Shown: positions 42,141 to 53,940, numbered from the stretch's first letter. The stretch is DNA of 64,000 bases from Rana temporaria (GCF_905171775.1 NC_053491.1:112261682-112325681), one strand, 5' to 3'. Notes: generated by a model not told the origin, from the sequence alone. Numbers and translations: made by a program.

Positions 42141-43072
42141 ATGGCGGCATGCTGGCTTGAACATGCTAGAAGAACAAAAGAAAAATACCAAGCCCAACTC
42201 CCCCTTGTGGACAAAGAGGATAATTTAATTTGTAGCACCCAGAGACCACCTCCTTATAATAGTCCTCCCCCTAAGGTGCAAGCCACTGCCCAGAGTACCA
42301 CCCTCCCTGTGACATCCACCCCTGTCAGAGGAACCGCCTCTGAACAAGACTCTGACCCTACTTCCTTAATCTCTCCAGATAGCAGCATGATCTCAGAGAG
42401 GAACAGATCAATCCTTGAAACTTTAACTGACGCCATAACCTATACACTAGATGCCCCTGTAGGTGCCAAGAGATCAAGTAAACCTCCTATTAGGTATGGT
42501 GTAGATGATGGTGAAGTATACCCTTTGATAGAAGTCCCAAACCCCAGGGGAGGACAGGCTGACGGGTTGGGAGGACAGCATCCCCTGACAATGACTGTTT
42601 TCAGGCCATGGACTGATTAGGTCCAGCGGAATTTATTGAAAACATAGAGGGATTACGGAACAGTTACAAGTTGAACGGGGTGGAGGTAGAGAGAGCCCTG
42701 AGGAGAGTGCTGGGATCAGATTGGGCTTCCATAAAGGGGGATTGGGACCCTTGCGGCCTAGCAGACGGACAGGGGCGAAGAGATCCATTACCTCCAGATA
42801 GCCCAGACTTGGGAAACAGGTTGACTGCATTACTGAATAGATGTCAGCTTAGATGGATTCAAAGGACTGATTGGCAGAAAATAAATATGACAGTGCAAGA
42901 AGACAAGGAGAGTGTCAGTGACTACCTAAATAAACTACGAGAGGTTTTTAAAGTGTTCTCCGGGATCCCCGAAGCTGAGGATGTGAATAGTGCATATCAG
43001 CAACAGCTAAAAATAGCTTTTGTAAATGGATTAAAACAGGATCATAAGGATTACATTGTTAAAAAAATATAG
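42141..43072 (+). pseudogene. ERV gag, broken
   Basis: The first frame (42141-42620) encodes a matrix/p12-like stretch with a PPPY late-domain motif near residue 37. After a stop at 42618-42620 the frame changes, and 42671-43072 encodes a capsid-like region (FKVFSGIP with an upstream DWQKINMTVQEDKESVSDY stretch) resembling the C-terminal capsid of gamma-type gag. The nucleocapsid Cys-His boxes and the protease are not found; the text from 43073 to 43250 is out of frame with several stops. Gag would have formed the virion core; this copy cannot. Confidence 0.8.
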
Positions 43073-43254
43073 TTACTTACCGAACTGCATCAGTTTTAGA
43101 TGTTTTACAATATGCTAAACATTCAGAGAAGTATCTGAAAACAATGGGAAACAAATGTGAAAGTAAAGGTTTTTGTGCAAAGTGTTGAAGGAGATGAGGA
43201 TGTAGAGGAGTACACTGCCGAGGCGGAAACAGAGGAGTCCCATAGAAGGAAGCA

Positions 43255-43860
43255 GAGGAGGGTATTGCCTCTGTAATAGATACATTTTTACAAACAGGGG
43301 TGGTTATTCTGTGTCCTGACAGCCCCTGTAACACCCCTCTTTTCCCTGTTAAGAAGGCTCCGCATTCCACAAGCTGGAGAATGGTACAGGATTTACAAGC
43401 TGTTAACCAGGCAGTTATACCAAGAGCTCCTGTGGTACCAGATCCACACACACTATTGAATGATTTGGATCCAGGGAATGAATTCTTCTCTGTGATTGAT
43501 ATCAGTAATGTTTAGCTTTCCAGTGCACCCCGACCATCAATTTTGGTTTGCCTTCACTTACCAGGGGAAAAGGTATACCTACCAGGTTGCCCCAGAGCTA
43601 TTGAGAGTCCCCCACCATCTTTTCACAGGCAATGTCCACAAACTTGGCTCAATTTGTGCCCCTAGGGGGAAGCCAGCTCCTCCTCTATGAAGACACCTTC
43701 TAGTGGCGTCTCCCTCAGAGGAGGTTTGTAGGACTGATACAATGGCTCTGTTGTATTTTCTCCATGATCAAGGGCATAAGGTAAATAACACAAACTCTAG
43801 TTGTGGCAACAGCAGGTCAAATACTTAGGGTATAATATCTCAAAAGAAGGTCGGCACCTG
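43255..43860 (+). pseudogene. ERV reverse transcriptase N-terminal part, broken
   Basis: Palm and fingers motifs are readable in two frames: CNTPLFPVKK, VQDLQAVNQAV and FFSVIDIS in one, then FWFAFTYQGKRYTYQ in the next, with a frame change near 43505. The YVDD-type active site region near 43685 is degenerate: it reads Tyr-Glu-Asp-Thr and meets a stop. The polymerase is therefore inactive on sequence grounds. Confidence 0.85.
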
Positions 43861-43861
43861 G

Positions 43862-46009
43862 ATGAAGCGAGAATTCGAATCCTCCTACAGGTGTCGAGAC
43901 CAAAAAAACAAAATGATGTATTTTTTGGGCATGAGGAATTTTTGTAGGGTTTGGATCCCCGGGTATTCAATATTGACCGCCCCGTTGGTCCATGCCTTAT
44001 ATGGTAACCCCATGGCCCCACAGGATGCTATTAAATGGAGTGAGGAAACAGAGATAGCTTTTACTGACCTAAAACAAGTCCTTTCTAGTTCATCAGTGCT
44101 AGCCTTAACGGACTATGACAAACCTTTCAAACAAACAGTAGATTTAAGGGAAGGTCACAAGACATCAGTACTTACACAGTCACATGGTGAGCGCCAGAGG
44201 CCAATTGCTTACTATTCTACAAAACTAGACAGTGTAACTAGAGCACTTTCACCCTGTGTACAGGCAGTGGTACCTGCAGCCGAAGCAGTTAAGGCCTCAG
44301 CATCTATAGTGCTATATCACCTGCTGACACTCATAGTACCTCATGCAGTATCTGTTATTCTTTTACAACAAAATATATCACATTTGAGCCCAGCACGACA
44401 CCTTTCCTGTATGACAATACTCTTGACACAACCTCACTTAACAATACAGAGGTGTACTACATTAAACCCATCCACACTACTACCACTCCCTACTGATGGC
44501 CATAAACATAACTGTACTGCTGCCATCACTGAAAAGGTACTGCCTCGAAGTGATTTGAAAGATGTACCTTTATCTAATCCTGACATGATGCTTTTTGTTG
44601 ATGGCTCCAGTAGGACAAATCCAGATGGCACAAATGCAACTGGATACGCAGTAGTGACACAGGATGAAATCTTGGAAGCTAGGCCTTTACCAAAACATTA
44701 TTCAGCACAAGTAGCAGAACTTGTAGCACTGACAAGAGCATGCATAATTACAAAATCTGTAACCATATACACAGATAGTCAATATGCATTTTCAACTGTA
44801 CATGTTTTTGCACAACAATGGAAAAACAGGGGGATGGTGACCTCTAGTGGTAAGCCAATTTCACACACGGACTTCATTCTAGAACTTCTAGATGCAATAC
44901 AGTTACCAAAAGAGCTTGCGATATGCAAATGTCAAGCACACACAAAACATACAGACCCCATCTCGGAGGGAAATAAAAGAGCAGATGAAGCGGCTAAAAT
45001 AGCGGCACAAGAAACACATCAAATAATGACAGAACTGGAAATCATAGAGATAGATCATACAGTCCTTACTGATATGCAGCAGAATGCTCCCCCCGGGGAG
45101 AAACAATATTGGAAAACAAAAGGTTGCACATTGATAGAGAACATTTACACATCACCTGAAGGAAAACCAGTATTGCCAAAATCCCTATTTAGGTATGCAG
45201 CAGTGTTGACACATGGAGTAACTCATGTGTCAAACAGGGGGATGACTGAGATGTTAAATAAGGTATGTACGGCCTATGGCTTTACAAACTATTCAAAAAC
45301 TTTTTGTTCTCAATGCATTATATGTGCAAAACACAATGCTCAGGGAGGTATAAGACCACGAAAAGGAAAGTTCCCCACACCGCAATATCCATTCCAACAC
45401 ATTTGTATGGATTTTATTGAATTGGACAAATGTGAAAGGAAAAAATATTGTCTGGTAATAATAGATGCTTTGACCAAATGGGTGGAGGTATTCCCGACAG
45501 GAAGTGCGGACGCACAGACTGTAGCCAAAGCATTACTAAGAGATATAATTTCTAGGTTTGGAATCCCTGAAAAGATCTACAGCGATAATGGATCCCATTT
45601 TGTAAATAAAACTATACAACATTTGACAGAAGTGATGGGTATCCAAGTAAAAAACCATTGCGCCTACCACCCCCAATCGGCTGGATTGGTGGAGAGACAC
45701 AATGGAATCCTGAAAAATAAACTGAGAAAAGCTATGGAAGAAACAGGTAAAAATTGGATGTACTGCCTACCATTAGCTGTGACTAGCATGCATATTACAC
45801 CCACACAGGAAGGTTTGAGTCCATTTGAAATGATACATGGGAGGCCATATAGAATACCCTTACTACTAAATGAAACACCAGTTGAAGAATCTGAACGTAC
45901 CTTAGCAGAATATATGTCTAACTTGTTGAAACAGAAACAAATTAATGAGGTCTGTTCTATTCCAGAAGGTCCAATCCAAGGAGAAGAGAAAATCCATATC
46001 GGAGACTAG
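43862..46009 (+). pseudogene. ERV pol C-terminal part: RT connection, RNase H, integrase
   Basis: An open frame of 715 codons. RNase H carries the acidic set in FVDGSS (about residue 244), AELVAL (about 288), TDSQYAF (about 304) and RADEAA (about 374). The integrase has an N-terminal HHCC zinc site (HGVTH... CSQCIIC, about 447-484) and a DDE core: MDFIELD (about 516), YSDNGS (about 573) and VERHNG (about 611). The frame ends at a TAG at 46007-46009. Homologous GPY-type C-terminal sequence continues downstream in the same frame to a TAA at 46187-46189, so the stop truncates integrase. This is the best preserved part of the provirus. Confidence 0.92.
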
Positions 46010-46189
46010 GTCCTAATAAAAGTAATAAAAAGGAAACATTGGCACTTGCCTAAGGAGGGGCCATATCAGGTTCTTCTTACCACTCCCACTGCAATAAGGA
46101 TTGCAGAGAGGTCTACCTGGACTCACCAGTCCCATTGCAAAAAGGTTTTACAGGCAGAGCAGGGTCAGTTGGCGGCAGAGCTCTGGTAA
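46010..46189 (+). pseudogene. ERV integrase C-terminal domain after the premature stop
   Basis: In the same frame as pol, with Lys/Arg-rich sequence and a KEGPYQVLL motif, the GPY/F-type integrase end seen in gamma-like retroviruses. Ends at TAA 46187-46189. Confidence 0.8.
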
Positions 46190-46287
46190 AGTCCGGCTAC
46201 AAAGGGAGGTTCTGCACAAGGTGGGGCTTATCTCAAACCGGTGAAGAACTCCATTACCTTACCCCCAGGGCTCTGTAGCTGGTTAGG

Positions 46288-47276
46288 ATGGAAGGGACAG
46301 TAATTATCTTGGGTCTACTGGTGACTCTAGGTGAGACGTCTATACGTGGAGGCAGAAACTGGAAAGAGAAAGAACCTGGGCAAGTACGGGGAAGGCCTTG
46401 AACTTAACCTTCATAGAAGAAGTAACTAGTACCATTTTAGTTGATTTTTGCCAAATGGTGGACTGTGGGGACTTAACTGAAGCAAGAAGGCTCCAATGGG
46501 CAGATAAATATGTTTGTTATATTCCAAGTGGAACTGACTGTTTAGTATGGAACCAGGTCCTGTGGACCACAGCACACCAAGATTGGGGGTACAACATTCT
46601 AGGCATAAAATGGTTATGAGATTGCAATCAATTGCTGATAACATTAAAAGAACCTCAAAAAAATAAAAGGATCAACGGTTATATTCTATGGGAGCATGGG
46701 TGATCAGATCCTTTAGGTACATTTTTCCTCAAGGTATTACCACCCAATAAAACCAAACAGGAAAAGGTAGACACAGAAGAGAAAGAAGAAGGCCATACTA
46801 AGATAGAAGTTCTGAGTAACACTGTAAGATTTACTAACCTAACAGTAGAAGATGCCATAGCTTTGGAGACGGGTTACCAAGAAAGAAAATGAGTGGTTAG
46901 AATGGTTGAGGTACACGGTTAAAGCTCTAAAAAAAAGGAAGCTGTTTTGTTTGTGCTGGAGCTAGACCACATTTAGCGACGGTTCCTTTTCCTCTAGATT
47001 ACAATACAGATCCAGAAGGTTTAAAATGTATGCTGCAGTTATATAATAAGAGTTATAAACCAGAAATAAATTCTACCTGTCACACATTGAGTTTGTTGTT
47101 TCCCCCAGTGCAGAGACCTCAGATACCTCCAGCGGTTGCTACGTATCCGGGCAATTTTACTTGTTTTACACTCCCAGGGAACAGTAGCGCAGTGGATCTT
47201 GGGTCACTACCTGATGACTGCTGTGCGGAGAGGATTAACAAGGAACATGGTGACTGGGTGGAACATGACATTCAGA
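46288..47276 (+). pseudogene. ERV envelope, truncated
   Basis: The Met at 46288 begins a hydrophobic signal-like peptide (EGTVIILGLLVTLG). The surface subunit is then scattered over several frames with stops and Cys-rich, N-glycosylation-bearing stretches (for instance NSTCHT and NFTCFTL at 47070-47170). The sequence is cut at 47276 exactly at the LTR R-side, so the transmembrane subunit, polypurine tract and U3 are missing. It cannot make a complete envelope. Confidence 0.75.
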
Positions 47277-47439
47277 GACCATATAAGAAGGTCATACACC
47301 TCGTGTCTGTATGGGACTTTTGCTTTTTCACTTAGCATGTAGACTTCCATCCAGTTGTACCGGTGCAACTGAAATAAAATTATCTTGCTTCTGGAACACT
47401 TGAAGTTTGACTGATCACAGGGGAAGAATTATCCTATCA
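47277..47439 (+). repeat. 3' LTR remnant (no U3 start)
   Basis: 163 bases from GACCATATAAGAAGG to the terminal CA, base for base identical to 40892-41054. The first 225 bases of the LTR are absent; envelope sequence joins directly at 47276. Confidence 0.93.
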
Positions 47440-48215
47440 CCCCCTTGATGTATTTAAAAGATTCAAGCAGGTCTCCCCTTACCCTTCTTTCCTCCAAACT
47501 GTACATAATAAGTTCCTGAAGTCACTCTTGATAAGTTATATCCATCAGACCATTTTTGTTACCCATCTCTGGACTTGTTCTCTCCTATCAATATCTTATT
47601 GTGAGGCAGGGGCGGACTGACCATTGGGACTCTCGGGCACTGCCCGAGGGCCCCATGCCACTAGGGGGCCCCATCAGGGTTGCCAGGCTCAATAAAACCA
47701 GGGACAGTGTGTAAAAATCTGTGTTTTTTTTTTTACATCTGTCCCTGATATGTCCAAAACCGACATGCTTTTGATGTGATCCTGAGATTTTAGCTGCCCT
47801 GCCTATGCAATGCCTCCTGGAGTGGTGGCCATCTGTAAGCCCAGGGGCCCCATAATCTTCTATTTCCCGGGGGCCCCATGAGTTGTCAGTCCACCCCTGT
47901 TGTGAGGTCTCCAGAACTGGACACAGTATTCTAAATGAGGTCTCACTAAAGATCTATAGGGGGGAATCAGAACCTCCTTCCTCCTGCTGGTGATCCCTCC
48001 CTAGTGATGAATCCTAGAATTAGATTCACTTTTCCCACTGCCTGGTCATACTGTTTGCAGTCATCATTTTGCAAGCATCTGAAATAAATACCCCCAAATC
48101 TTTTTCTTCTGTAGTGCTGACCAACACTGTACCCCCAATGTTGTACTCTCTCAAGAGATTACTTTCCCTAGGTGCATTATTTTACATTTAGAAACATTAA
48201 ACTGCAGTTTCCACT
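47440..48215 (-). repeat. Dispersed repeat, right part, with a nested hAT
   Basis: Continues the repeat from 40666: CTCCAAACTGTACATAATAAG, CCATCTCTGGACTTG, then after the hAT at 47607-47899 CCAGAACTGGACACAGTATTC and GTTGTACTCTCTCAAGAG, ending near CATTAAACTGCAGTTTCCA. The three parts together make a repeat of about 700 bp. Confidence 0.75.
47607..47899. mobile_element. Short hAT MITE, 8-bp duplication TTGTGAGG
   Basis: Ends CAGGGGCGGACTGACC and GTCAGTCCACCCCTG are inverted. TTGTGAGG lies at 47599-47606 and 47900-47907. GGGGCCCCAT repeats flank a middle with a T-run. 293 bp, no gene. Confidence 0.94.
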
Positions 48216-49086
48216 GCTTTGACCCCCCCCCCGAAACCCTGTTTTACTTACCTGACCCCTCGAAAGTCCCGCGCACGTCCATGTGATCGTCTTTGGTTCC
48301 CAGCCTGGCCGTTGATTGGCTAGGCTGGACAGATTGTTAGCAGCGCAGCCATTGGCTGGCGCTGCTGTCAATCACAGCACATGACGTGGCGCACCGGGGC
48401 CGAGTGATACAGTCGGCGGCTATGCCCGCCGCTGTATCACGGTAGCGCGCTCGCAAAAGCTTTCCACCATGCTCGCTCGCATGAAGGTAGAAAGCTTTTG
48501 CGAGGAGGAGCCGAGACAGCCGCCGAGGGACCCCAGAAGACAGGATTAGGGGGACACTATAAACTATACACGAGCTGCACAGTGGGTAAGTATAACATGT
48601 TTGTTATTTTTTATTTTTAAGTTTGCCTTTAGTGACCCTTTAATGTATAACTAGAGCTCATATTTTAACCATATTCATGAATTTTAATTATATTTTGTAC
48701 AATAAAAAGATTTTTTATATATAAAAAAAAAAAAAAATTGGGGGGATCAAGTCAAATTGCTGCTAAAAAAAAAAAAAAAACCTTGGGGAATCATCACATA
48801 TTGCAATTTTCCAGGGTGCGCAGCCCCACCATCTCTCATATGCGTTTCTCCTTTATTGAGACGTCTCTGGTTACCAGTCAACAATTTTTCTTACCCCGGT
48901 TTCAGGAGTCAGTCACTCACAGATTGGTAACTGAAGAAGTTCTAGGTTATAATGTGTATTTGTACAGAAAATAGAACTTTAATGCCTTGTACACAAGGTC
49001 GGACTTCCGACCAAAAAAGTTGGAGGCTACACACGGCCAGACTTTCCGAGGGAAAAAAAGCCTGTCTGACTTTTTTTTTTTTTTTC
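48216..49086. other. Mixed MITE pieces, no gene
   Basis: GC-rich 48240-48550 holds CCGCCGCTGTATCAC/GTGATACAGTCGGCGG and GAAAGCTTTTGCGAG/CTCGCAAAAGCTTTCC inverted pairs, the core of a palindromic MITE. 48983-49070 is a GTACACAAGGTCGGAC fragment of the GTACACACG family, cut by the DIRS element. Confidence 0.6.
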
Positions 49087-49429
49087 CTGTTACATGTTTT
49101 AAGATAATTGAGTTGATCAGCAGTCCCTTCGGTCATAACCCCTCACCCTGCATCATGCAGCTCAGTTCGTCAAAAAGCAGTACAATCCTAAAAAGGAGGG
49201 GTGGCTGCTTTGTCCGTCCATGGACGACAGAGAAAAGGATTTTACGGTGAGTACAAAAAAAATCCTATTTTCTCTCATCGTCCATGGATGGACACAGCTC
49301 CTTAAATCTTGACAAGTGGGACATCCCCAAGCAGTGTCAGAAAAACGAGGGGTGGGAACAGCAATCAAAAACCAAACTTCACCCCAAACAAGCAGAGCTC
49401 CTCAACAGAGAAGTTGCAAACTCAAACAG

Positions 49430-50363
49430 CCGCCTGCAAAACCTTGCGGCCGAAGGAAGCATCTGAAGATGCACTCACATCAACCATGTAAAATTTGGAA
49501 AAAGTGTGAACTGACAACCAAGTCGCCGCTTTACACACCTGTGAAACAGATGCTTGATGTTGGAAAGCCCAGGAAGCACCAATTGCCCTGGTCGAATGCG
49601 CCGTTACAGGGAAAGGAGGTGCCAGCTTCTTAAGGGCATAGGCCTGGATGACGGTCTGCCTGATTCACCAAGAAATGGTGGCTGGCGAGAACGCCAGGCC
49701 CTTTTGCGGACCAGATACCGCCACCAACAGTGAGTCCGACTTCTGGAACGGAGCCGTAGCAGACAGGTACACCCACAGAGCACGTACCACGTCCAAGGTA
49801 TATAGCACAGCCTCTTTGGGATGCGACGGTCGAAGACGAAAGTACAATGTCCTTATTCAGGTGAAAAGCTGTAACTACCTTCGGAAGAAAGGAAGGCTGC
49901 GGGCATAGCACCGCTTTTTCCTTGTGGAGGACCAAGTATGGTGACTTGCAAGACAAGAGCCAACTCAGAAACACGTCTGACAGATGTAATGACTACTAGA
50001 AAAAACACTTTGAGATAGCGTCGAGAGGAATTTCTCTGATGTTCTCAAAAGGAGGCTCCTGAAGAGCCGAGAGCACCAGATTCAAATCCCATGGAGGAAG
50101 CGGTGGTCTAAGCGGGGGAAGCACATGTCGAACCCTCTGCACAAAAGTACCTACCAGCGAGTAGGTCATTGAAAGAAAACAGCCAAGGCTGAAATCTGTC
50201 CCTTAATGGTGCTTAAGGCAAGTTTCTGATCCACTCCACGCTGTAAAAAAACAGCAGGACCCTGGAAACCAAATACGTCCGTGGACGCCACTCTATCTCC
50301 TCGCACATAGAGATGTAGGCCTTTCAAGTGCGATGATAGATCTTCTGCAAAGATGACTTCCAT
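49430..50363 (-). pseudogene. DIRS tyrosine recombinase, broken
   Basis: The N-terminal part (50363-50166) includes LHLYVRGDRV and STIKGQISALAVFF. Downstream minus-strand frames carry a Arg-Arg-Val-Ser-Glu-Leu box near 49970 (first catalytic Arg), the SPYLVLHKEKAVLCPQPSF segment (about 49930) and, near 49480, KFYMVDVSASSDASFG with the expected Tyr nucleophile. Several shifts separate these blocks. The enzyme would integrate circular DNA intermediates without a DDE integrase. Confidence 0.8.
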
Positions 50364-50494
50364 GCCCTCAGCATGGTTGAAATGACAGAATCCGACAGAC
50401 TTCGGTCCCTTAGCACCTGGCTTTCAATAGCCATGCCGTTAAAGCCAGCAACTGTAAAGCAGGATGAAGTATGGGACCTTGAGACAGAAGGTCC

Positions 50495-51980
50495 TCACGC
50501 ATTGGCAGCAGCCAGGGTGCACCAAGCGCACGAGGTCGGCGTACCAAGGACACTGGGGCAATTAGAATCGCCGGGATCCCCTCGGTGTCCACTCTGCAGA
50601 GCAGACGAGGAAACAACTTTAGTGGGGGGAAAGGCATAGATTAGCCGATACTGAACCCACGGGACCACAAACGTGTCTGCCCAAGGATCTCTGGACCTGG
50701 CCACGAACCTCGACACCTTGCAATTGAGTCGAGAGGCCAGGAGATCCATGTCCGGTGTGCCCCACCTCAGGCAAAGGAGTTGAAACACCATCCGGATGCA
50801 ACGACCATTGCCCTTGGTCCAGCATCTGGCGACTTAGGAAGTCCGCCTGCTAGTTTTCTACGCTCGGAATGTAAATGACTGACAGAACCGGCACACTCCT
50901 TTCCGCCCACCGCAAGATGTGAGCGACCTCCGATGCCGCAGCCGAGCTTCTTGCTCTCTCTCTCCCCCCCCGATGGGGGACATAAGCCACCGCCATGGCG
51001 TTGTCCGACTGGATCCTGATTGGACGTCCTTGTAGCCTCTGCGACCACGAGATGAGGAATAGCCTAATCGCTCAAAGTTCTAGTACATTGATCAGCAGGC
51101 AAAATTCGTCTGGAGTTCAGCGACCCTGGGCCTACTCAACCCCCCCCCCCCCCAACCTGTGAGGCTGGCATCCGTTGTGCTCACAGTCCAATGGAAAGGA
51201 AGAAACGACTTCCTGGACTGAAGAGCCGGGGATCTCAGCCACCAACTCAGGGAAGCCCTGACCAGGTGACTTACCTGAATCTGATGATCCAGAGACAATG
51301 GAGCTCTGTTCCATTTGGACAGGATCTCCTGCAAGACTCGAATGTGGAATTGGGCATACGGTACTGCCTCGAAGGAGGCCACCATGAGGCCCAGAACTTG
51401 CATGCAAAAAACGGAGAGATGACCATTTGCAGGATGCTAACAATTTCACCGCCGACTGGAGTGTCTGCAACTTCTCCAAAGGAAGGAAGACTCTCGCCTC
51501 CAAGGAGTCCAGAATTAATCCTAGGTACTCCAGACGCTGAGTCGGTACCAAGACCGACTTCTAAATATTTAGCACCCAACCAAATTCCCGGAGGGTCTGA
51601 CTGGTTATAGACACGTCCTCCTCTAATTCTGAGCTGGAAGCAGCTCTCAAAAGAAGATAATCCAAGTAGCCCAAAACAGCAATGCCTCGCTGTCTCAGCA
51701 AAGCCAGAATCGGGGCGAACACTCTTGGTGCTGACGCTAGGCCAAAGGGAAGAGCCACAAACTGATAGTGGTCTTCGCAGATGGCAAAGCGCAGAAACCT
51801 CTGATGCCCGGTGCAGATGGGGATATGCAAGTATGCTTCCTTGATATCCAAGGACACCAGAAAGTCCCCCGGATGGAGCGCAGCAACCACAGAACGAATG
51901 GATTCCATCCTGAACTTTCGCAGCCTCATAAAGGCATTGAGGTCCAAGATCGGACGGACATCGTCCTTCTTTGGGACCAC
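50495..51980 (-). pseudogene. DIRS reverse transcriptase and RNase H, broken
   Basis: 51980-51561 has the DIRS RT signatures MVPKKDDVRPILDLNAF, FLVSLDIKEAYLHIPI and FVALPFGLASAPRVFAP, with the active-site box reading Tyr-Leu-Asp-Tyr instead of the usual Tyr-Leu-Asp-Asp. After a frameshift come LEYLGLILD (51530) and, in further frames, the RNase H start STTDASLTGWGG (about 51170). The following WGTPDMDLLASRLN... RLIYAFPP region (50760-50620) is the characteristic DIRS connector. The changed catalytic Asp and frameshifts indicate a dead enzyme. Confidence 0.85.
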
Positions 51981-52263
51981 AAACAGATTTCAATAGAATC
52001 CCTGAAACCTTTCCTTCAGTGGCACACGTAAAATTACCCCGCACCTGACCAAGTATTGTACTGCTCCCATTAAAGCAGCCCGACAAGCCGGAAGGAGGGG
52101 AAGATTTGAGGGAAAGAATCTGTTTGGTGGACAAGAAAGAAACTTCATCTTGTACCCCAAAGTTACCACCTCGCAGACCCACTGGTCGGAGAACAGGGAG
52201 GTCCACCGACCTGCAAACCCGCAAAGCCGTCCCCCCACCCTTGAGTCGGGCAGGGGCAAAACT

Positions 52264-53236
52264 TCATGCGGTAGCAGGTTTGGTAGCCGGCTTGTTTGGC
52301 TTGCACACCCAGGGACGCTTCTGTCCCCCATCTGGAGCTTTGTCAGACTGGGAGGATCTGCCGGCTGACCCGGACTGACGAAAATACTGCTTCTGCGTGG
52401 AATAGGAGGGCCCCCGGCTTGCAGCGTGGCTCCTTCCCTTTAGAGAAAGACGTGTGCTCTTGCCTCCAGTGACATCCCTAATGTCATCCAGCAAGGTACC
52501 AAAAAGCCTCCCACCTTTGAAGGGCAAATTTGCTAGAGCTTTTTTGGATGCTTGGTCAGCAGACCAGCATTTCAGCCAAATCAGGCGGCATAATACCACC
52601 GCCGATACAGATGCTCTGGAGATCAAGGCAGTTGCATCCAGAGTGGCATCACAGACATACACAAGGCCCTGTAACAACTGGTCAGCCAACCTCACACTCA
52701 GGGGGGAGCTGATGCTCCTCCATTGTCTGGTGCAAAATCTTTGCCCATTCAGTAAGCGTCTGAGACACCAAAGTTGCAGCCAAAATAGGCCGCAATGCAG
52801 ACCCCAGCATGGTGAACATGGAACGGGTCACAGCTTCGAACCTTCTATCAGTAGGGTCCTTAAAGGCAGGGGTCCCCTCTACCGGGAGAGTGGTTACCTT
52901 ATTTAGCCGAGAGGCCAGGGGGTCCACGACCAGAGGAGAGGCCCATTTTTTCAAAAGGCTCTCCTCAAAAGGATAACGGGCCACCATGCGCCGAGGGACC
53001 ACAAAGGACTTCTGCGGCCTATCAAAGAAAGTAACATAAGGAAAAACTTTCACAGAGTGGTTAGATTTGTGTGACCCAAAGGAGACAGGCTCCTCTGTGA
53101 AAGTCCCAGCTGTATCCTTCAGCTTGAGAGAGTCCCTCACAGCATCAATAAGTGCACTCACAAGTGCCCTATCCTGCACTGACCCGGACGAGGGGTCCTC
53201 CTCACCAGGGAGGTCCTGGTCTGCATCCTCTGACAT
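52264..53236 (-). pseudogene. DIRS gag-like protein, frameshifted
   Basis: The start at 53236 gives an acidic N-terminus (MSEDADQDLPGEEDP). The frame includes TEEPVSFGSHK and FVVPRRMVARYPFEESLLKKW, then shifts near 52690 and continues to 52264 with a Ser/Arg/Lys-rich C-terminus (GRSHAASRGPSYST). This resembles the capsid-like first protein of DIRS elements. No Cys-His boxes are seen. Confidence 0.75.
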
Positions 53237-53940
53237 ACCAGAACCAGAGTTCAGAGCCGCAGCCAGGCCCGAATCCGAGTCAGAGCATTCCCCAGAAGAT
53301 GACGGGGGAGGGGCGCTTTTTACCCCCCTTACACCGCTTCCACCCTGGCACCAAATGATTCCGACGTTTCCATGGGAACCGCAGGTGCAGGGGCACCGTT
53401 TGCTGCCTCTGGCAATTTAGGGGAAGAAAGGCCAGATACTGACTCCATATGACCCACTGATGGCTCTCAGGGTCTAAGTGAAAATCACTCAAGAAGTCCA
53501 CCCTCCTTGTGGCACCGACTGGGGGGGGGGGGGTTACCCAGGGGACTCACCACCCAGGAGACTGACCCAGCTCGTAGCTAAGGTCTGCTCACGCTCGATG
53601 GCCGGACTGGGGGGGGACTACAAGGATCTATAATATCCAGCCTGCAGTTGATAGAAGAATCACAAAAAGAAATAAATACAAATTATCTCTTCGGGACTCA
53701 GGGCTCAAAAGGGAGCCACGTCCTTCTCCTCTGCTAGGCAGTAAAAAAACTGAGCTGCATGCTACAGGGTGAAGGGTTATGACCGGAGGGACCGCCCCCT
53801 GGGCGGGGCTGTTCAACTCTGTTAAAGTTACATGTTTTAAGATAACCAACATGTTCTGCCTAGTCCTATGAACAGGAACATAACCCACTTGTCAAGATTT
53901 AAGGAGCTGTGTCCGTTCATGAACGATAAGAGAAAAAAAG

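Larger units (their letters stand above)
40667..47439 (+). mobile_element. Endogenous retrovirus, gag-pol-env remnant between LTRs
   Basis: The 5' LTR is 40667-41054 and the partial 3' LTR 47277-47439. A 4-bp CCCC duplication (40663-40666 and 47440-47443) marks the insertion. The primer binding site is of tRNA-Tyr type. Gag, reverse transcriptase, RNase H, integrase and envelope pieces occur in retroviral order. The pol similarity (long gamma-like RNase H and integrase with a C-terminal GPY-type domain) and PPPY in gag suggest a gamma/epsilon-like group. Internal deletions and stops make it defective. Confidence 0.93.
49087..53940 (-). mobile_element. DIRS-type tyrosine-recombinase retrotransposon, decayed
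   Basis: Minus-strand order: gag-like (53236-52264), reverse transcriptase/RNase H (51980-50495), tyrosine recombinase (50363-49430). Inverted terminal repeats: ACAGCTCCTTAAATCTTGAC near 49298 and its complement GTCAAGATTTAAGGAGCTGT near 53892. A second inverted pair, GGTCATAACCCCTCACCCTG (49131) and CAGGGTGAAGGGTTATGACC (53765), and a palindrome around CGTCCATGGACGACAGAG (49214-49290) fit the internal complementary region of DIRS. Boundaries are approximate. Frameshifts are frequent. Confidence 0.88.

Noticed and set aside
51271..52224. 317-codon minus-strand frame as a separate protein
   Set aside because: It overlaps the DIRS reverse transcriptase in another frame; the RT motifs are in the 51980-51561 frame.
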